From contig NW_005199314.1 in the NCBI RefSeq assembly GCF_000372725.1, positions 30,068 to 94,067 on the forward strand: a stretch of DNA of 64,000 bases, given 5' to 3'. This DNA is from Emiliania huxleyi CCMP1516. Lineage: Eukaryota; Haptophyta; Isochrysidales; Noelaerhabdaceae. The notes below the pieces were generated by a model. It worked only from the letters and a program-made list of their open reading frames with translations. It was not told where the DNA came from and ran no database searches. A program made the translations under genes and the position numbers. Positions 8,391 to 18,758 of this stretch are shown here, piece after piece (the stretch's first letter is position 1; every line of letters starts with the position of its first letter).

Positions 8391-10646
8391 CGTCTGGGGG
8401 GGCGACCCCCCCATCTTTGTTTACCGATGCGTCCTAGAATGCAAAAACGCATTCTAGGACGCACTTTTCATCTCAAAGATACCATGTGTCTCGGGTACAC
8501 AGGGCATTCTAGGATGCGATGGCTGTCCTGGAGATAGCCGCGCCGTGTCTTTTGTTACGCGTTCCATCTTAGACGCCACAAGCATCTATAGATGCACAGC
8601 TGTTCTGAGATGGCACTTGCATACTAGATCACATTTTACTATACTTGGACAGGGAAGCGTCTCAGGAGACACCGTGTGTCGGGTGCACCGGGCACCGAGG
8701 GGGGAGCAGGGAGCCAGGGAGCACGAAAAGGCGGTGTGATCTCTCGGCACCCCCTGGGGGCCCTGCCTTGAGTGCTCGTGTGAGGTCTCTCCTCGCGGCC
8801 TGCCCCTCCTGGAGAACCAGGTTCTCAGCACCGCGCATGCATCTGCTCGCGCCACGAGCTCTGGGCGCAAAGACTTAGCCTAAGCACGTTTTTCTCGCCA
8901 AGTACTATCTATATTCTTTTGCTTATATTCTCGCCAGACCATCTATATTCTCGAGAATATTCTCGAATATTGAGAATATTTTCACCACGCGAGAGGTCAG
9001 CGGACGCCAAAAATCGCTCTAAAGTAGAGGTTTGTGCTCCCAAACCGCTCAGGAACGTCCAAAACTTAAAGATTTCCGTCTGCATCGACCCAAAACCTAC
9101 TTTTGAGGGGGCAAAAGAGCTGTTTCGAGAAGCTCTAGTCAAGACCGTTCTAGACGCCGCGATGTAACGGCGAGAATATTCAAGAATATCTTGAGACTCG
9201 AGGTCAACCAAGGTCAAGGGCTGAAGAAAACTCATAGATTCTTGAGAAAAAGCCGCGCCGGGGCATCTATATTCTCGAGAATATTCTCGAATACGAAAGT
9301 GCGCGGGACCATCTATATTCTCGGAGATATTCGAGAATATTGTGCTTAGGCCAAGCAAAGACCAAAGTTGCATGCACTGCTTACGACGATCCGACGGCGA
9401 CGCCGCCTCCCCCCCCCACCAACCAGTTTGCGCGGCAGGTAGCGGGGCCAGTTCGAGGCTGAGGGCGTGGGCGTGCGCCTAGACACGGAAGACAGCGTAC
9501 TTCCGAGAGTCGGCCAGCGGCGCGGTTTTTCTTGTTTGACTTGGCGATTTGAGGGACCGGGCATCCCGACTCGCCTCCAGCTCCAGCTCCTGCTCCTCGC
9601 TCCTCGCTCGGTGAGCTGTCGCCCACCAGCGCGCGGCGACCGCGCGCACACCGTGCCCGCCGGCTCGCCGCCCTCCTCACCACCCGTCGGCGCTGTCCGC
9701 AGGCATGTGAGTCAGAACGGCGACCGCGCAGCGCGCACGGGTGTCTTGCTCGCCACCACCCTCTCGCCCCCGCTCCGTGACCGCCGCCGCCCGCGCCACC
9801 GCCGCCGCCAACACCGCCTCGCGCCTCGCGCCTCGCTCTCGCCGCCCCCGCCGCCCGCCCTCGACCTCGCGACGGCGTCCTTCTGGGGATCTGCGGGTGG
9901 CTTGCCCGCCTCGCCGCCGCCCCCACAGCGTGACCGCTTCCGCCGCCCCCACAGCGTGACCGCTTCCGCTCGATCGGTGAGCCGTCGCCCACCACGCGCG
10001 CTCTCACGGCGACCGCGGGCCGCTCATCGCCTCCGCCACGTCGCAGGTGTTTGATCTGGGCAGGAAGCGGCGCTGGTGACGGCAACCGGCAGCCACGTGC
10101 ACGGAGTGCTAAGCGAGGTGCCTGTGTCCAAGTCTGAGTAGCCCGTGGCCGTGAGTGGCGTCAGGGGCAGTGTTCTGTGACTGTGTCCTGTGCGTGCTGT
10201 TCAGTGTGAGTCGGTGCAGCGGGCGCCCACCCACGAGTGCTCGGGTGGGCGCGCCGCGGCTGTGCGAGTAGTAGCGCAGCAGCCGCGGCGCACAGCCGGG
10301 GGCACGGCCCGCCGCGCAGCGCTCGCCACACCGAGTTTTCGTTTTCTTTTTTGTTTTTATACGTGCGTGTATTTCTTGAGATCCACACGCTGTTCAAAAT
10401 ATGCGCGCGTCTTCTGAGACACGCGCGCTGTTCACAGTATGCACGGCGCGTCTTTTGAGACAGCAACGCCAATCGGAGATGCCGCGAGCAATTCGGGATG
10501 CGCGGAGCAACTAATATAGACTCGCGCATCTTAGGATGCTCGAGCATACCGAGGACAGCGAGCGTCTAAGTAGGAGGCCTACTAGACGCACTCTAATCCA
10601 GAGACGCATTCGGTAAACAAAGATGGGGGGGTCGCCCCCCCAGACG
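8391..10646. mobile_element. Non-autonomous element with 43/44-bp terminal inverted repeats
   Basis: The left end 8391-8433 (starts CGTCTGGGGGGGCGACC) and the reverse complement of the right end 10603-10646 are identical except for one inserted base. Inside are subterminal 14-mers of the form GCATTCTAGGATGC (8429-8442, 8449-8462 inverted, 8504-8517, 10526-10539), a perfect 14-bp-arm hairpin at 8429-8462, an imperfect palindrome at 10562-10589, and about 40-bp tandem units at 10383-10460. No transposase is encoded. A clear target duplication is not seen; the dinucleotide CT on both sides may be chance. Confidence 0.8.
8874..9355. mobile_element. 482-bp MITE nested in the larger element
   Basis: The ends CTTAGCCTAAGCAC (8874-8887) and GTGCTTAGGCCAAG (9342-9355) are inverted repeats with 13 of 14 bases matching. 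The element is flanked by a 6-bp direct repeat, CAAAGA, at 8868-8873 and 9356-9361, the expected target-site duplication. The interior has three copies of a palindromic ATCTATATTCTCGAGAATAT-type motif. No protein is encoded. Confidence 0.8.
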
Positions 10647-10850
10647 CTACTGGTGTCCCGCAGAGATCTCGATGTGTATGCAGCAGATTGAATGTGGCCC
10701 TACCATGCTAAAACATGAAAAGACTGATGGCCGCTCAAGACGCCCGCGCCCAGCCGTTCTGTCGCCCAGCGCAGCTCTCGTCTCGCAATAGCACACAGCA
10801 CTGCTCGTCCGCGTGGCAACGCACCCTCGAGCGGCTTCCAGCTTGAGTGC

Positions 10851-12876
10851 TCAGACGCGCCTCCGGAGCCGGCCGTCGTCGTCGCTCGGCCCGTACTTTG
10901 AGGCGGTGGACTGGAACTCGGCGATCGGCGCGGGGCGGTGCATCGGCATCTGGACGGGCGACAGCTTCATCCCCTCGAGCGTGTCGCGCACGGACTTGTA
11001 GACGAAGCGGTTGAGCTTGGCGGAGAAGTGGTACCCGTCGGGGTGCTCCGCCTCGTGGTAGTTTGCCAGCTGGTACTGCATCATGTAGTTGAGGTTGAGC
11101 ACCTGCGCGACGCCGGCAAGTCTTGGTCCCGGCCTTGCCATCACTCGGCAGAGGTCGGCACGGCGCACGAGGCTGGCGTGAGTGGTCTGGGGCTGGGGAT
11201 GGGGGGTATGTCGCTGAGCACCGCGCCACGAGGGCCCTTGACGGGGTTGACGCCCGCTGTGCCGAGGCCCGCCGCCTCGCCCGCCTGCAAGCGGCCACGT
11301 CCGGACTGGGGCCGGAGCTTGTGTGTGTGGGCAGCACTGTGCGGGCCCGCGCTGCGCCATGCCCTTCTCGCTGCCCCACTCTCTGCCCCACTCTCTGCTC
11401 CCCTCTCCTCTGCCCCGCCTCTGCTCCCGTCGCTGCCCCCCTTGTCTGCTCTCCGTGTCTGACCCCGCCCCGGCTGCCTCGCGCCTCGCACGCGAGCGCG
11501 ACGTACTGCTTGAGCGCGCTATTCGAGCCGGACGACCCCTGCGTCACCACGCCCGTCAGCGTCTCTCCGCGCCCCGCCCCGTCGAGCCGGCCGTTAGTCA
11601 CGCTCGAGACGTGCTTCGCCCACTTCTCCTAGAGAGCAGAGCCGCGGGAGCGTCGGCGGCGCGTCGCGGACGGGTCGAGGGACGCGCCTCGCAGCTCCTT
11701 GTTGATCCGGCCGGGCGTGATCAAGATGATCTTTGCGCTCGGCATCGCCTCCTGCAGCGAGCTGAGGACGGCGGCCATGTTCTCCTTGAACTCCTCCTTC
11801 GGCACGCCGCCCGGGGAGGCGGAGACGTGGTCGTTCGAGCCGAGGCTCAGCGTGATGGCAAAGACGTCCTGCCGCCCGGCGGAGCCGATTACTCTGCCGA
11901 GCTCGCGACCGCCCGAGGCTACCCGAGGCTACCCGAGATTGCCCGAGATTGCACCTGCCGGTTGATTGAGCCGAGGATCTCGCTGAGTGACGCGCGCAGC
12001 AGCCTGTGAGGCGGAGGGAGCGCCGTGGGAGCTCGCCACGTTGGTGCGGGCGCGTGCGACGAGGCCCCGCTCCCAGCAGTGAGCTGCCAGCGCCGGCGTG
12101 AGTGTGCCATGGCAGCGTGAGTGGTGCCATGCGTGCGCTGCCGTGGCGCGTGCGTCTCATCCGCACACCGCGAGTTGCAGCCGGAGTAGCCGCGGTTGAG
12201 CACATCGGCGGAGGTGCGCCTGCCCGCGCCACACGCCGCGTGAGCGGCGCCTCTTCACAGCTCCAGCCGTGGCAGACGAGCTGGCGCCACGAGTAGTCGC
12301 GCTGCAGCAGCGTCAGCCAGCCGGGGCCGTGCTCCGGGATCGCGATGTCCATCCCCTGCCGCTGCAGCACGTCCGTCGCGAACGGCGCCTACAGGACACG
12401 TCCATGACACGTCCATCGCACGCCCATACCCTGCCGCTGCAGCACGTCGCACGAGGCCTACACAGGAGAAAGTGTGTATCATTTTCGGGGTCCAGCCGCC
12501 GCTGCAGCTCGCTTTTGGCAAAGGGCGCCTTCTTGTCCCAGGTCGGGTCGCACACGTGCTGCCCGAACTCAGTCAGAGAGTCGCCCAGCGCCAGGAAGAT
12601 GGGCCGGCCGGAGGCGACGGTGTCGGGCGGGCCGAGCTCGCGCGGCGGCGGAGGAGCCGCCGCCGCCGCCGGTTTCGCCGCGGCTCCGTTGCCACCGCTG
12701 CCGTTCGCAGGCAACGTCTCGCCGCCAGACTCGAAGTAGGCGCGCAGCGCCTCCGCGTCCCAGCCAAAAGCGGACTGCGGCGGCACCACGTCATCGCAAA
12801 AGTACTCCTCCTGGAGCGCCTTGATCAGTGCCGCTTGGGTCGAGGCGAGCTTCTCGATGAGATCAGACACGCTCAT
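10851..12876 (-). CDS. IAH1: GDSL/SGNH esterase, isoamyl-acetate hydrolase type
   Basis: Serine esterase acting on short acyl esters; IAH1 in yeast cleaves isoamyl acetate. Model: complement(join(10851..11102,11485..11628,11686..11868,11955..12003,12169..12219,12288..12388,12529..12876)), 375 residues, all junctions in frame. SGNH blocks: block I FLALGDSLTEFG (catalytic Ser) in exon 1; LQRDYSW then ADVLNRGYSGCNSR, typical of IAH1, across exons 2-3; block III LSLGSNDHV in exon 5; block V HPDGYHFS (catalytic Asp and His) in exon 7. The first 80 residues are an extra N-terminal region ending in a poly-Ala/Pro linker. Introns 1, 2, 5 and 6 use GC donors. Intron 1 contains two further near copies of the start of exon 2. 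Confidence 0.88.
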
Positions 12877-13372
12877 GGCGCCTCTTTCCCTGCTCTGGGT
12901 GAGGCGACAATTGGGTGGGAGGCGGGCAAAAGGGCGGGAGAGGAACGAGCTCGGGGAGGCGCACCCCGACTGTAGGAATCGACCTGGATAAAGAAATCAG
13001 GCAACCTCAGCGGAGCTGGGAAGAGGACCGCCGCAAGCGGCGTGGCGTGGTGCGGTTGAGCATCCCTCCGGGGGCCCCTCTGCGCCGGGGAGGCGTTGTT
13101 GGAGGCTAGGACGCAAGCGTCCGTCGCCCTTTTCAAACTCGGGGCCCACTCCGCTACGCTCCGACCCGAATTTGGAGGGCCTAAAAGTTTAAGGTGTTGC
13201 TGCGCAAAAGGGGTCGGACACAGGGCGCAGCTCATGCTAAGAGCTAGAAGGGGAGATGGAGAGAACAAGCACCCTGTCCCGTTATTGCGTACACCAGCAC
13301 CACAAAAAAAAGCTCTCTCTCTCCTGTCCTCACTCAGGGGGTCCACAACTACCGTGTCCCGCGACTAGCTGC
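12877..13372. other. Intergenic, no gene seen
   Basis: The divergent side of the esterase gene, so its promoter is expected here, but no defined element can be recognised. Frames on both strands lack motifs. Confidence 0.4.
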
Positions 13373-13560
13373 CACGTTGCCGAGACCGAGAGCGGATCTC
13401 CTCCTGCTCCGCAAGGAGGATGGCCAAGGCTAAAGTCTTGCCGGAGCCGCCGGGCGCGTTGACGACTTGGAGAAGGTCGCCCTTCTACTTGTACTTGTTG
13501 AAAAGCTCGAGGGGGTGCTTTGTGGGGCGGTGCGCAGCCAGGCCAGCAGTGAGGGGAGGC
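13373..13560 (-). pseudogene. P-loop ATPase/helicase fragment with an in-frame stop
   Basis: The minus strand reads ...KHPLELFNKYK, a stop, then KGDLLQVVNAPGGSGKT followed by LALAILLAEQEE and a second stop after about 20 residues. APGGSGKT is a Walker A motif in the form seen in Pif1/Helitron-type and other superfamily 1 helicases. No Walker B or later motif follows. A relic of a mobile-element helicase is the simplest reading, but 40 residues cannot settle the family. Confidence 0.35.
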
Positions 13561-14173
13561 GCACCCTCACTCTCCTCGGTTGCAGAGCTCGTCGGAGGCT
13601 GCGGCACGACGGGAGGGTCGCGACAGCAGTGTCCTCGGGCGAGCCGACGCGCATGTCCAATCAGCGCTGGGACTCATTGTGACGGCAGACGCCGGCTGCC
13701 TCTCCAACCGCTTCTGCAGCGTCCTTCTTTGCCCCGTGCATGGGCTCGATCCGATTCCGCAGCGTGTCGTCCCCAGCGGCGGTGCTGCGCGGGAGGCGGC
13801 CGCGGGCACGCTGGGCTCGATCAGCTTTCCCTAGCACGGATTTGGCGGACGTTCTTGGCTTCAATTTTACGGATGTGGCACCAGCTGATCACAGCACACT
13901 GGCACGACAAGGGCGCGGACTGGCGCGGACAGGCACACTCACCATAAGGGTACTCAGAAGAAAACCGCGCGGTCGCAGTCCAAGCCCCAGTCCAAGCCCG
14001 AGCAACGACTCTCCAAGTGCTCCATAGTCACATCAGGGCCCACCGGTCCTTCCTCTTCTTCACTCTAACGGTAAATTCTTTTTCACGATTCGGGCTGCCG
14101 TGCTGAACGGGCGGCGGGGCGAGGCGCGGAGCTTCGAGGGCGGCCGCTACGCTGCGGGCGGGCAGCTGGCGGA
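13561..14173. other. Intergenic upstream of the Yippee-like gene
   Basis: Contains a degenerate copy (about 13887-13935) of the CACTGGCACG-type dispersed repeat also at 1717 and 48125. No gene recognised. Confidence 0.4.
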
Positions 14174-15048
14174 ATGGGCCGCCTCTTTCTGCGCTACATC
14201 GAGGCGGAGAGCGTACACTGCTGCGCCTTGTGTGCGACGCACCTGGCAGCTCACGACCAGGTGGTCTCCCGCCAGTTCCGCGGCCGGCATGGCGACGCCT
14301 GGCTCTTTGGAGACGTGATCAATGTGAACGACGGTCCGCCGGAGAAGGTGCGCGTAGCTGCGCCGCCGCCCCTTCGCCGCCCTCCTCGCGGCGCCAGGCC
14401 TCGGGCCTCTCGCGCCCTCTCTCCGCACGGCCACGCCGATGCTTGACCCTAACGCGCCCCGCTGCCACTGCCACACTCCGCCCACTCTGCCCACTGCTCC
14501 TCGGCCCGGCCCGCAGCGGCTCCTTCTGACCGGGTTGCACGTGGTGGCGGACATTTATTGCAACGGCTGCGACACGCGGCTCGGGTGGAAGTACGTCGAG
14601 GCCTACGAGGAGCAACAAAAGTACAAGGCGTGCAACGGAGCCGCGGGCGCCGCGGCCGCGGCCGCTGGCTCCCTCACCGCACCCCGCCCGCCCCTCCCCC
14701 GCACAGGAGGGCAAGTTCATCCTCGAGATGAACCGGATCCTCAAGGAGAGGGATCTTCGCAAGCGAGAGGCATCCATTCTCCCCTCCTCAGCTCTCGCTG
14801 CGCTCGCCCGAACCGCTAGCGCCGGACTCTCTCTGCAGGCGGAGGCGGCGGGCGGCGGGGAGGCGAGGCACCGGCTGGCTGCGCTGGAGGACGAGGAGAT
14901 GCTCACAGACGGCGGCGAGGGCACCGACGACGAGGCCGGCCAGGACAGCGATCCTCAGGCAACGCGGCGGGCGGCGCAGACAGCGCTGCAGGCCATGCAT
15001 GGTGCAGCCTCAGAGCAGTGGGCGGCGGCGGAGCGGCCGGGCGGATAG
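14174..15048 (+). CDS. Yippee-like zinc-binding protein
   Basis: Yippee/YPEL proteins are small zinc-binding beta-fold proteins of uncertain role, linked to the mitotic apparatus in animals and to ubiquitin ligase complexes. Model: join(14174..14347,14517..14627,14707..14769,14839..15048), 185 residues. The domain is nearly canonical: [20 protein letters not shown], then [35 protein letters not shown] and [16 protein letters not shown], ending EGKFILE. The two CxxC pairs (CALC, CNGC) are intact. Introns 2 and 3 begin GC. Intron 3 (69 bp) is in frame, so retention would only add 23 residues; the TCTCTCTGCAG end favours splicing. About 70 acidic, Ala-rich residues follow the domain, longer than usual for the family. 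Confidence 0.9.
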
Positions 15049-15882
15049 AGATTGGCGGGGGGGGAGGGGTCATGACGCTGTGCTCGGGAGGCTGCGATAT
15101 CGGAGATGCGCATTTTGCGCGGGGACTCGTCGCGATCCCTCTGACTCGCCGAGAGATATAGTGGAGTTGTACTCTACGACTACGTCTCTGGGGGTTGTGG
15201 TGTAGTCGCTCCTGGCGGTCCTGCGGCTGCGCTCTGTCGCTTGTATTGAATTTTACTGAACACGCCTTTGACCCCTCACGCATGCTTACTTCCTGGACGC
15301 TCGAGATCACGGGCGCACTTTTCTTCATATCTGGGGCCTCCGGCGCCAGTGCGAAGTCTAGTCGCCCTAAACCACCAGCCGATGAGCGACTCCCGGAGCG
15401 AGTCCCCGAGCAAGCGCGTGCGGATCGAACCGGCACCACCGCCTCAACCGGCAGGCACCTTTATGGCGCGCGCCGCCACTCCCTCGGCCTGCCCCAACAA
15501 GCGTCGACAAAACACTGATACACAGCCACTCACAGAGACCAAACCTGCACTCAGAACAGCGCCAAAACGAGCGAACACGCGCCCACCAACCACACGCAAC
15601 AGAGCATAGCACAAAATCCGACGCGCGCACTCGCGACGCAGCGCAGCGCAGAAGCTGACGCTGACGCTGACGCTGCGCTGCGCTCGCTCGCTTGCTGCAC
15701 GGCACGCGCTCCGCACACGCACGCGCGTGCGCTCGCGCGCTACGCGTTCGCTCCGCGAAGGACACCCACAACCCGAACCCGAGACTCCCCACAAAACAAG
15801 AGCCCCTCGAACCGATAGAACCCAACTCATGCACAACCACCTCTACAGCTGCTCATATAGCCGCGAATTTCTGCCATAGGGA
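15049..15882. other. Intergenic between two plus-strand genes
   Basis: No coding motif. Includes a stretch of GACGCTGACGCTGACGCT repeats near 15655 and palindromic GCGCGC tracts near 15715. The sequence just before 15883 ends in CTGCCATAG, which could be an acceptor if the next gene has an upstream leader exon. Confidence 0.4.
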
Positions 15883-17563
15883 ATGCAGGCTGCGATGGGC
15901 GAGTCCCTCCCGTACGTGGAAAAGGCGCTGATGATCGAGACGACCCACATGAACAACACCCACGTGGGGACCGTTGTGGAGTGCATGACGCTCGACATGG
16001 AGTACGAGGGGGCAAAATTCAACTTGCACCAAAACCGCAACACCTACTACCTCTCAAGCTCGGACGAAATGGTCGACTTCGACGCGATGCTGACCCGCTT
16101 TGCGTCGCCGGGCATCCCACTGCCCATCAGCGACGGCTTCGTCGCCACCTACCTCGACGGTGCGGAAAAGAAACCCCTCCCCTGCCCAAATAAAGAAATA
16201 TCCCTCACCCCCCCCCCCCCCCCCTCCGTCCTACGACCCTCACAGGCGACCGGTGCAACATACCCCCCGGCGCCAAGATCACGATGAATGTGGTCGACCT
16301 CACCATGGCGCTAAAGGAGAAGACCAAGGAGGTCACCAAATCCAAGGACAAGAACAAGGTCCACTTCCGCGTCGAGATTATGCCGCAGTCGACCCTCCTC
16401 GCCGAGTCTGTGGACGAGGCCGAGATGACGCGCACCATGCGCAACCTCTTCCAGGCGCCGCGGGGGACGACCCTCGAGATCGATGTCCGGAAGGCGGTCC
16501 AAAAGGCCTTCGAGGGATTCTCGTTCAACATCACTGCGATGAGCTTCTATGTTGACATCACGGTCAAGCGGGACGACGAGTCGAAGGCCCTATAGCGGCC
16601 CACCCACAACTCTTCCCTACCGACCAAAGACAGAATCCCCCCTTCCCCCCCCCCCGATGCAGCATCCCATCTGCATGATCAAGCCGCGCGCGGACTGCCA
16701 GACGACCTCCGGCGCGGCCATCCGCATCGAGCCCATTTCCGGCATCCGAGGCAAGCCCGCGATGGCGTGGCAGCACGACGAGAGCCACTCGGCGGCGAGC
16801 AACACGCTCCTGGGCTTCACACCCACGCCGCCCCCCCCGCCCGACGTCCCCATGCACGTCTGGGCGCGCCCTCTCGTGACCGCGATTCAGGAAGTCTGCT
16901 TCGCCTCGGGCCGCATCATGATGCCGTACTCGAAAGGCCTCGACGGCGCGGCCCCGGGCACCAAGCTGTTCGGGTGCCACACCAAGGCACAGACCCCCCT
17001 TCTTCCCCACCCTTCCTCCCGCCCTTGACTGCTCCACCAATCCACCAAACTGCAAACAGGTCCAATTCGACGCCCTGCACGACGTCCTCATCCACAACCC
17101 CAAGGGCCTCCCCGCGATCACCAAGGCGGACGGCCGCATCCACGTGGCGGACAAGGACGGCCGCTCCTGGCAGTTTGACCTCTTCTCCCGCCGCGAGTCC
17201 ATCTTCTGCTCCAAGCACGAGTCGCAGCAGACCGCACAAAAGAAATCACAGAAAAAGAAAACCACTCCGGAATATAGGTGCCTCAAGCTGCCTCCATTCG
17301 CGAGGTTCAACGGCGTCGTCGCGCACCACATCACGCAGCTGCAGCAACAAGGGCTGGTGGGGGACTTGAGCCGAGTTTGGTGCGACTGCCGCTCGCTCAG
17401 CGGCCCCCCACCCGGCCCCTCGACCGCAAACAAGTCCGCGGAGGAGACGGCAGCCCTGCGCAACCGCCTCGTCGAAGCGCGAGAGAAGCGGAAGCGAGAG
17501 CGGGAGGAAGCGGAAAAGGCCTACGCGAAGCGCCGCGGCTCCACCTCCGCCGACAACGCATAG
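15883..17563 (+). CDS. Uncharacterised 481-residue protein, four exons
   Basis: Model: join(15883..16159,16246..16586,16663..16986,17060..17563), all junctions in frame. I do not recognise the family. The first two thirds look like a folded alpha/beta protein with blocks such as VGTVVECMTLDMEYEG, ISDGFVATYLDGDRCNIPPG and GTKLFGCHTK, and a Pro run (TPPPPPP) near residue 245. The C-terminal 60 residues are a charged coiled coil (ARNRLVEAREKRKRERE-like) with nuclear-localisation-like KKK and KRKRE patches. All three introns carry a long C-rich tract; introns 2 and 3 begin GC. Codon use is less GC-extreme than in neighbouring genes. The start is uncertain because an acceptor-like CTGCCATAG precedes it. 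Confidence 0.65.
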
Positions 17564-17572
17564 GGCCTAGTG

Positions 17573-17947
17573 ATGCTGCTACACAAGCGCCACCCTCTTC
17601 CGAGCCACCTAATCCCGTTTAACATCCAGCGACCGTCTCCACTAGGCAACCCCTTTGTGATGAGAGGGGAGAGCGAGAGAGACCTCGTGGTCGAAGGATT
17701 CGGACAGGTGCTGGAAGGCCGACGCGCACCAGCGGCAGTAGCAGCAGACCACAATCCGCCACTCCTAGTCCATGCATCATCGGCACTAGTCACGCCGGAC
17801 AAGAGACAAGAGACACTCTCCAAGATGCTTACTCACATGATCCAGGGCCAAGCCATAGGACTGGTCTGCGCTTGCGCCCCGCGCCGCTGCCACGGCGAGA
17901 TCATACTAGAAAAGCTGAAGAAAATGTATTGCGAGATAGCAAAGTAA
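17573..17947 (+). CDS. DUF4326 domain protein
   Basis: A 124-residue frame that begins only 10 bases after the stop of the preceding gene. It shows the two hallmarks of DUF4326: an N-terminal PLGNPFVMRGESERD segment and a C-terminal CACAPRRCHGEIILEKL segment with the conserved C-x-C and C-H-G. This domain is common in phages and large DNA viruses and is thought to be enzymatic, but the reaction is not established. The middle (EGRRAPAAVAADHN...) is a lineage insert. Spacing this tight is odd for a eukaryote. It may be a downstream cistron, or the two may be separate transcripts. Confidence 0.7.
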   Translation: MLLHKRHPLPSHLIPFNIQRPSPLGNPFVMRGESERDLVVEGFGQVLEGRRAPAAVAADHNPPLLVHASSALVTPDKRQETLSKMLTHMIQGQAIGLVCACAPRRCHGEIILEKLKKMYCEIAK

Positions 17948-17948
17948 G

Positions 17949-18020
17949 GCTCATGGTCTAGTGGTTCGGGGACCAACATTCTGTCTAAAGGCCCGGGTTC
18001 GGGTTTATCTCGGACATGTT
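17949..18020 (+). other. Degenerate tRNA-like sequence
   Basis: Contains an A-box-like TGGTCTAGTGG and, 35 bases on, a B-box-like GGGTTCGGG with a GGTC/GACC D-stem between, as in tRNA-Glu or -Gly. The anticodon and T stems do not pair and there is no acceptor stem. A tRNA pseudogene or the head of a tRNA-derived SINE fits best. Confidence 0.35.
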
Positions 18021-18758
18021 TTTGGCCACACAAAGAAGTCACTGTGAGAGTCATTTTGTTGACACAAAAGAGAAACGATTTATCACCTTGACAAACAGCG
18101 ACGACCAGCAGCACCGACCTAGAGCAGCGTCCTGCCGAGTGTGTGTAGCACCGACGCAGACGCACCCCAGGCACTACACTACGACGGCTAGGCAGACCTC
18201 ACCAGTCCGATAAGGATCAACTGGAAGGTTGAACCTCGAGCTTAGACAGAACGGGCGCGACAGACTCCAGGGGAGATCGCGCTCTACTCGGGGCACCAAG
18301 GAGGAAAACCGAAACCGTTTGGGTGCCCCACAACAACTCAAACGCCACAACTTAAGCGCCACACCTCCCCCCCACGTCCCCCCCCCCTTGGGGACGTAGC
18401 GCACGCCCTTGCTCGGAGAGAGTGGGGGGGGAGGGGGGGTGGGGGAATAGGAGGAGCCAACGAGCTCGGAGTAAGGTCCACAGTAGAGAGGCCGGCATTT
18501 AAGGCGTAACTTCACCCTCGCTCACCTCGAGTATATCTAGGCGCCCTGGTGCAGTCGGTCTTCGGATCAGCGGCCAGCTTCCCATCTAGGGCAGGGAACC
18601 CCCAGCGACGCTAGTGTGGCCTACGGTAGCCATAGCTTGTACGCGATCCCGGGGCAGGGGGGTGTGGACTCTGGAGCTCCAAGAGAGGATCGAGAGAGGA
18701 AGGGAGATTGGTGTGCCGGTTTTTTGAGCTAGCAATTTTTTTTTTATAATATAAGAAA
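18021..18758. other. Intergenic, no gene seen
   Basis: C- and G-homopolymer-rich (18366-18450), with a poly-T/AT stretch at 18719-18757 that borders the next element. Confidence 0.5.

Noticed and set aside
9381..10085. Arg/Gly/Ala-rich minus-strand frame inside the TIR element
   Set aside because: Low-complexity composition, no transposase motif, and open shadow frames on the opposite strand.
18540..18610. tRNA-like TGGTGCAGTCGG sequence
   Set aside because: An A-box-like string occurs but there is no B box and no cloverleaf can be drawn.
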